A DNA stretch of 10,930 nt from Microcaldota archaeon (GTDB lineage: Archaea > Micrarchaeota > Micrarchaeia > Norongarragalinales > UBA10210): the NCBI GenBank assembly GCA_013331595.1, contig DUGE01000108.1:1-10930 (forward strand). Reading direction: 5' to 3'. The notes under the pieces are model-generated. The model did not search any database, had not been told where the DNA came from, and saw only the letters and a program-made list of their open reading frames with translations. The translations under genes were made by a program, and so were the position numbers. Within the stretch, counting starts at the first letter, position 1. Each line of letters starts with the position of its first letter. Shown here one piece after another: positions 6,942 through 10,930 of this stretch.

Positions 6942-6949
6942 TATTTAAA
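6942..6949 (-). promoter_or_regulatory. TATA-like box for the glm operon
   Basis: TTTAAATA on the minus strand predicts transcription start near 6919-6920 and a leader of about 95 nt holding the palindrome edge, the hairpin and the glmS ribosome binding site. Confidence 0.5.
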
Positions 6950-7010
6950 CACCATTACCAGAAAATTCGCGTTTTTGCAAGATAAACCACATCTTTTTAA
7001 ACAATTTTTA

Positions 7011-7018
7011 TTAAATAT
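7011..7018 (+). promoter_or_regulatory. TATA-like box for the regulator-pyrC-prenyl synthase operon
   Basis: TTAAATAT in a very AT-rich stretch is centred about 32 bp before the ATG at 7047, predicting a start near 7041 and a leader of only a few bases. No ribosome binding site precedes the ATG. A second AT-rich candidate lies near 6993-7000. Confidence 0.4.
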
Positions 7019-7046
7019 TATCAAAAACTTTAAAACGGTCTGAAGC

Positions 7047-7943
7047 ATGGAAGCAAAGCTGGTTGTCGACGAAAGGGCGCTGAACGCGAAAATCGTTGGA
7101 GGGAAAGCGCTCGGTGTTTTTTCCGCCGACAGGGTCAAGATACTCGAAGCGCTAGCCGAAGGCCCGAAGTACCCTGCCGAAGTCGCAAAAGAGCTTCGAA
7201 TGCATTTGCAGACGGCTTACTATCACTTCAGGCTGCTGGAAGAAGCGGAATTAATTTCACGGGGCGAAACCGCGGAAAAACGCGGCGCGCTCGCTAAAAA
7301 ATTCGTTTTCGACGCAGATGCACTGGCAATAGTCGTGAGGGAAAAATGGAAGCCCTATGCCGGCAAAAGGAGGAAAAGCGCCTCTTTCTTCAACCAATTC
7401 ATCAAGGACGGGGTTTTGGACGCAAAAATAATTGTTGGGAGCCCGGACCCCCATGGGCCGTACAGGGCAAGGGGAAGCGAACTGTGCGCCATGGAATTGG
7501 CCGCAGTGCTCGGGCAGCACGCTTCCTTTGACTATCCGCTCTATTACCTCGACACCGAAGCAAGGGAAACCGTTCTAAAGGAAAACCTAATTTTACTTGG
7601 CGGGCTGAAAGTTAATACGGTGCTGGAAAAAACAAATAGGCATTTGCCCATACGCTTTGACGAGAAAACTTTCGACGTGGCATCAAAGATTTCGGGAAAG
7701 ACCTATGCGGAGAGTGTGGGAATAATAGAAACCATTGACAGCCCCTTCGCAACGGGAAAGAAAATATTCGTCATAGCCGGCCGGGACCACAATGCGACGC
7801 GCGTGGGCATACTGGCAATAATAAAGAAAAAGAAGGAGCTTGAAAGGGGAAACAATTTCGACCCAGAAATTTTCGCGAAAGTCGCCCAGGGTTTTGACGA
7901 GGACGGGGACGGCATAGTAGACGCAGTGGAAATACTTGAATGA
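7047..7943 (+). CDS. Winged-helix regulator with S-layer-like domain and C-terminal EF-hand loop
   Basis: This is a 298-residue predicted regulator. Residues ~26-88 form an ArsR-like winged helix-turn-helix: VKILEALAEGPKYPAEVAKEL, then the recognition-helix region LQTAYYHFRLLEEAELI and a beta wing. Residues ~125-260 resemble domains of archaeal S-layer proteins: KIIVGSPDPHGPYRARGSE, PLYYLDTEA, NLILLGGLKVNTV, VGIIETIDSPF and KIFVIAGRDHNATR. There is no signal peptide or membrane segment, so it should be cytoplasmic. Residues 284-295 (DEDGDGIVDAVE) match the 12-residue EF-hand calcium loop: acids at 1, 3, 5, 9 and 12, Gly at 6, hydrophobic at 8. The domain could bind a ligand or calcium and control DNA binding. 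The gene is divergent from glmS across a control region with a palindrome, and 15 bp before pyrC. Target and ligand are unknown. Confidence 0.85.
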   Translation: MEAKLVVDERALNAKIVGGKALGVFSADRVKILEALAEGPKYPAEVAKELRMHLQTAYYHFRLLEEAELISRGETAEKRGALAKKFVFDADALAIVVREKWKPYAGKRRKSASFFNQFIKDGVLDAKIIVGSPDPHGPYRARGSELCAMELAAVLGQHASFDYPLYYLDTEARETVLKENLILLGGLKVNTVLEKTNRHLPIRFDEKTFDVASKISGKTYAESVGIIETIDSPFATGKKIFVIAGRDHNATRVGILAIIKKKKELERGNNFDPEIFAKVAQGFDEDGDGIVDAVEILE

Positions 7944-7958
7944 AAAAAAGGGATTGCG

Positions 7959-9239
7959 ATGAAAACAACGGCTCACGTCACAATAGCAAACGGCCGGGTA
8001 GTTGACCCTCTGCTTGGCAAAGAGGAAGTGAAGGACATCCGCATGGCTGATGGCAAAATCACTGGTGAAAAAGCCACCAAGCATTTGAAAGTTTTCGATG
8101 CAACTGGTTTGATAGTGATGCCCGGCTGGATCGACATGCACGTCCATTGCAGGGAGCCGGGATTTACGCACAAGGAAGACCTTGCCAGCGCGAGCAAGGC
8201 GGCAATACGCGGCGGCATTCCGACAATAGTGGCCATGCCTAACACCAAGCCCGTGATAGACAACCCTTCGGCAGTGGACTTTGTAATGCGCAAGGCGGAA
8301 AATCTGGAAGTTAACCTCCTCCAAGCTTCGGCCATAACCATCGGATTGGCAGGGGAAAAGCTCGTGGATTTCATGGCAATGAAAAACGCTGGCGCCGTGC
8401 TTTTCACCGACGACCACAATCCCGTGCAAAACTCGCGGGTGATGAAAAAAGCCCTGCTTGAAAGCGTGAAAAACAAAATTCTCATCGCCCAGCACTGCGA
8501 GGACAACAACGCAAAAAACGGGGGAGTTTGCGTAAGCAACGCCATGGCAAAAAAACTGGGTTTGAAATCCGGGTTTTCCCGCGAAGTTGAATTGAACTGC
8601 GTCGAACGCGATTTGAAGCTCGTTGAAGAAACGAAAGGCAGGGAGCACTTCATGCATTTGAGCCTGAAAGAATCGGTTGAAGCCCTAGCCAAGGCAAAGA
8701 AAAAAGGCCTGGCAGTGAGTGCCGAGGCAACGCCCCACCATTTTTCGCTTACCGAAGAAACAGTTTTGGAAAGGGGGACTAACGCAAAAATGAACCCGCC
8801 CTTGCGGAGTGAAAAGGACGTTCGCGCCATTCGCGATGGCCTGAAGAACGGGGCTATTGACGTGATTTCCACGGACCACGCTCCCCACAGTGTTCAGGAA
8901 AAGGCTGAATCCTGGGAAAAAGCGCCCAACGGAACAGTAGGATTGGAAACGTCGCTGGCTCTTTGCATAACTAACTTGATTGAAACCAAAACCCTCTCGT
9001 GGTTGCAGCTGGCCCAAAAAACATCCCTCAACCCTGCAAGGCTGTTGGGCCTTGAAAGCAAGGGAAGCCTCAAGCCGGGTTTTGATGCGGACGTAACCAT
9101 AATCGACCCGGAATTCGAATGGATTGTTGACTCGGCACTGTTCGCATCAAAGTCTCGCAACAGCGCTTTCGACGGGATGGAATTGAAGGGAAAGGCCGTT
9201 GCCGTTGTGGCAAAAGGAGTTTTATACGATTTGCGGTAA
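7959..9239 (+). CDS. pyrC: Dihydroorotase
   Basis: Dihydroorotase cyclises N-carbamoyl-aspartate to dihydroorotate in pyrimidine synthesis; it is a zinc amidohydrolase of the cytosol. The 426-residue protein has the expected metal and catalytic residues: HVH (H61, H63) in DMHVHCREPG, D151-D152 in FTDDHNPVQNS, H179 in QHCED, H233 in MHLS, and D306 in STDHAPH. MNPPLR (278-283) is also present. The aspartate at the bridging position, instead of a carboxylated lysine, places it with the ~425-residue class I enzymes. Many relatives read DDG where this has DDH. Hydantoinase or allantoinase is less likely given the DHOase-type signatures. The ATG is 15 bp after the regulator stop, with a weak GGGA 5 nt before it; the next gene follows within ~20 bp, so it is probably mid-operon. 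Confidence 0.93.
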   Translation: MKTTAHVTIANGRVVDPLLGKEEVKDIRMADGKITGEKATKHLKVFDATGLIVMPGWIDMHVHCREPGFTHKEDLASASKAAIRGGIPTIVAMPNTKPVIDNPSAVDFVMRKAENLEVNLLQASAITIGLAGEKLVDFMAMKNAGAVLFTDDHNPVQNSRVMKKALLESVKNKILIAQHCEDNNAKNGGVCVSNAMAKKLGLKSGFSREVELNCVERDLKLVEETKGREHFMHLSLKESVEALAKAKKKGLAVSAEATPHHFSLTEETVLERGTNAKMNPPLRSEKDVRAIRDGLKNGAIDVISTDHAPHSVQEKAESWEKAPNGTVGLETSLALCITNLIETKTLSWLQLAQKTSLNPARLLGLESKGSLKPGFDADVTIIDPEFEWIVDSALFASKSRNSAFDGMELKGKAVAVVAKGVLYDLR

Positions 9240-9250
9240 TTAATGCGAAA

Positions 9251-9256
9251 AGGTGG
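9251..9256 (+). promoter_or_regulatory. Ribosome binding site deciding the prenyl synthase start
   Basis: AGGTGG stands 4 nt before the ATG at 9261. An in-frame ATG at 9243 lies upstream of it, only 3 bp after the pyrC stop, and has no such site. The later ATG is therefore preferred, as in glmU. Confidence 0.6.
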
Positions 9257-9260
9257 ACAG

Positions 9261-10322
9261 ATGACGAAAAATTCTGAAATCGAACGCGAGCTGGAAAAGC
9301 TCAAGCCTGCAATCGACAAGGCCATTGAACGCAACATTCCCCGTAGCTTTTCAGGAAAAAACCTCGAGCGCATTGCAGGAAAGCCGCGCTACGCCCACGA
9401 TTCTGAAAGCATCACCGGCGCCATAGCCAAGCCCATTTGGAATTTGCTCGACCGCGGGGGCAAAAGGCTCAGGCCTGCATTAACGCTCATGACAATCGAA
9501 GCGCTTGGAAAAAACCCAAAGAAATTCGTTGATTTTGCGGTGATTCCCGAAGTTATCCATAATGGAACCATTCTCGCTGACGATATTGAAGACAATTCGG
9601 AATTCAGGAGGGGAAAACCAACAGTACACAAGATTTACGGCAACGACATTGCCATAAACGCCTCAAACGCGATGTACTTCCTTCCTCTTAAAATCATCAT
9701 GGAAAGCACACTTGAACCAAAGAAAAAAAACGAATTGTATGAAACAATAGCACAGGAGCTCATCAACGTCTCAATAGGCCAGGCAACCGACATTTATTGG
9801 CATAGGGGATTACGGAAGAAAAAAGCCTCGGAAAAAGAGTACATGCAAATGTGCGCTTACAAAACAGGTTGCTTGATGCGCATGGCCGCGAAAATAGGCG
9901 CGATACTTGCCGACGCAACCGAACAGCAAAAAATGGTGCTTGCGGAATTTTCAGAAGCAGTTGGCGTTGCCTTCCAGATTCAAGACGATATTTTGAACTT
10001 GACTGCCGGAAGCGAGTACGGCAAGGAAATCGGCGGGGACATCACTGAAGGCAAGATAACATTAATGGCAATACACGCATTCCGCCACTCGCCGAAAGCC
10101 GCGAGGCTAAAACAAATAATCCAAATGCACACGCGGGAAAAACAAGAGGTTGATGAAGCTATACGCATAATGAAGGAAGCGGGCTCAATAGAATACGCGG
10201 AAAGAACCGCATCACAAATGGTAAGCCGAAGCTGGGCTACGGTTGAAAAAACGATTCCGGAAAACCCGGGAAAAAGAAAGCTCAAGGCGCTGGTTGGCTA
10301 TTTAATACAACGCAAGCGCTGA
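9261..10322 (+). CDS. idsA: Geranylgeranyl diphosphate synthase-type polyprenyl synthetase
   Basis: This trans-prenyl synthase condenses IPP with allylic diphosphates, giving the C20 chain of archaeal lipids. The 353-residue protein has GGKRLRP at 66-72, the first Asp-rich motif DDIED at 107-111 followed by RRGKP, and the second motif DDILN at 242-246 followed by GGDITEGK. Several features recall the eukaryotic (type III) GGPP synthase rather than typical archaeal ones: DDIEDNS with RRG, the INASN-MYF stretch, GQATDIYW, a KTG motif and FQIQDDILNL. The family's chain-length residue five before DDxxD is Gly rather than an aromatic; the Tyr-Phe pair at 139-140 may form the pocket floor instead, as in yeast GGPP synthase. 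C20 is the expected product. It ends 8 bp from the convergent S2 gene. If translation starts at 9243, six residues are added. Confidence 0.92.
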   Translation: MTKNSEIERELEKLKPAIDKAIERNIPRSFSGKNLERIAGKPRYAHDSESITGAIAKPIWNLLDRGGKRLRPALTLMTIEALGKNPKKFVDFAVIPEVIHNGTILADDIEDNSEFRRGKPTVHKIYGNDIAINASNAMYFLPLKIIMESTLEPKKKNELYETIAQELINVSIGQATDIYWHRGLRKKKASEKEYMQMCAYKTGCLMRMAAKIGAILADATEQQKMVLAEFSEAVGVAFQIQDDILNLTAGSEYGKEIGGDITEGKITLMAIHAFRHSPKAARLKQIIQMHTREKQEVDEAIRIMKEAGSIEYAERTASQMVSRSWATVEKTIPENPGKRKLKALVGYLIQRKR

Positions 10323-10330
10323 ATTCAAGC

Positions 10331-10930
10331 CTATGCAGGGGAAACCGAAGGCGGCAGTTCCACTGCCACCGGCCTTGCGAAACCCTCTGCCTCGAACTCT
10401 TCCTGCTTCACCGTGAAATCCTCGTTGGAGGCAATTTCCCCGCGGTTTTTCAAAACTTCCCTGGCCAAAATCCAGAAAATCAGCGCAATCGATTTTCTTC
10501 CCTTGTTGTTTGTTGGAAGAATCAAGTCAACCATTGAAGGGTTGTTGTTCGTGTCGCACAAGGCAATTGCCGGAACGTTAACCGCAAAGGCCTCTTTGAC
10601 AGCCTGCTTGTCCGAACCGGGGTCTGAAACGAACACCATCTTCGGCTCGACAAAATCAACGCGCGAAGGGTTTGTGAAACGGCCCGGCGTAAAGCGCCCG
10701 ACCAACGGCATGAAGCCGGTCAATTCGCAGAACTTCGAAACAGCCTGCCGTGCATTGTCCTTGTTTGAGACGATGAAAACTTTCGACTTGTCAACCGAGG
10801 AAAGCAGATTTCCAGCCGCCTTCAGCCGCTCGTCAAGCTTTTTCAAATCCAAAACGTGCAAACCGTCGTCGCGCACCTTGTAGATGAAATCCTTCATCGC
10901 GCCGTTCTTGTTGCGCGTGCCAATGTGCGC
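10331..10930 (-). CDS. rpsB: Small ribosomal subunit protein S2 (uS2), N-terminus outside window
   Basis: Ribosomal protein S2 belongs to the 30S subunit. The frame enters from the right edge and gives 199 residues to a TAG stop; only the first few residues are missing, since the window opens at AHIGT, normally near the N-terminus. An internal ATG at 10895-10897 is not the true start, because conserved sequence continues upstream of it. Archaeal-type motifs seen: FIYKVRDDGLHVLDLKK, GRFTPGRFTNP, SDPGSDKQAVKEA, CDTNNNPSMVDLILPTNNKGRKS and the helix LIFWILAREVLKNRG. The C-terminal tail is acidic and ends proline-rich. It is convergent with the prenyl synthase, with an 8-bp gap and no room for separate terminators. 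Its promoter and ribosome binding site lie outside the window. Confidence 0.97.
   Translation of the reverse strand, partial: AHIGTRNKNGAMKDFIYKVRDDGLHVLDLKKLDERLKAAGNLLSSVDKSKVFIVSNKDNARQAVSKFCELTGFMPLVGRFTPGRFTNPSRVDFVEPKMVFVSDPGSDKQAVKEAFAVNVPAIALCDTNNNPSMVDLILPTNNKGRKSIALIFWILAREVLKNRGEIASNEDFTVKQEEFEAEGFARPVAVELPPSVSPA

Noticed and set aside
7683..8657. A 324-codon minus-strand open frame across the regulator/pyrC junction
   Set aside because: It is antisense to two clearly recognised genes, is rich in Cys, His and Phe as expected of a complement frame, and has no recognisable motif.
7973..8872. A 299-codon minus-strand open frame inside pyrC
   Set aside because: It is wholly antisense to the dihydroorotase motifs and rich in Ser and Phe, with no domain; a shadow frame.

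Overview
The window looks archaeal. The ribosomal protein S2 is of the archaeal type, and GMP synthase is present as a separate PP-ATPase subunit. UDP-GlcNAc synthesis uses an archaeal-style fused nucleotidylyltransferase/acetyltransferase. A winged-helix regulator carries a domain resembling archaeal S-layer proteins. Several genes have TATA-like boxes about 26 bp before the start codon, the arrangement of archaeal leaderless or short-leader transcripts. Compact operons and a free-standing LAGLIDADG protein would suit a small-genome (DPANN-type) archaeon, but the lineage cannot be fixed from this window. Most of the window is moderate in G+C; the first ~1 kb is clearly AT-richer.

Layout. (1) 1-977, minus: the 5' 325 codons of an AT-rich HTH plus LAGLIDADG endonuclease-like gene, running off the left edge. 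(2) 1039-1992, minus: GMP synthase ATP-pyrophosphatase subunit. (3) 2146-2520, minus: an unrecognised 124-residue protein with a well-placed promoter. (4) 2559-6824, minus: a tight three-gene operon glmS-glmU-glmM, which would take fructose-6-P to UDP-GlcNAc. (5) 6825-7046: the only substantial intergenic region (222 bp). It is a divergent control region with TATA boxes for both sides, an 18-bp palindrome at the predicted glmS start site, and a 9-bp perfect hairpin in the glmS leader. (6) 7047-10322, plus: an operon of a wHTH/S-layer-like/EF-hand regulator, dihydroorotase, and a GGPP-type prenyl synthase that resembles the eukaryotic enzyme. (7) 10331-10930, minus: ribosomal protein S2, cut by the right edge and convergent with the prenyl synthase.

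How the parts may work together. The glm operon supplies UDP-GlcNAc, a likely donor for cell-surface glycans. The prenyl synthase supplies the C20 precursor of archaeal lipids. The regulator divergent from glmS combines a DNA-binding domain with an S-layer-like domain and a C-terminal 12-residue loop matching a calcium-binding EF-hand. A plausible but unproven idea is that it senses envelope or calcium state and acts on the palindrome in the glmS promoter. The other notable items are the endonuclease gene beside guaA and the eukaryote-like prenyl synthase.
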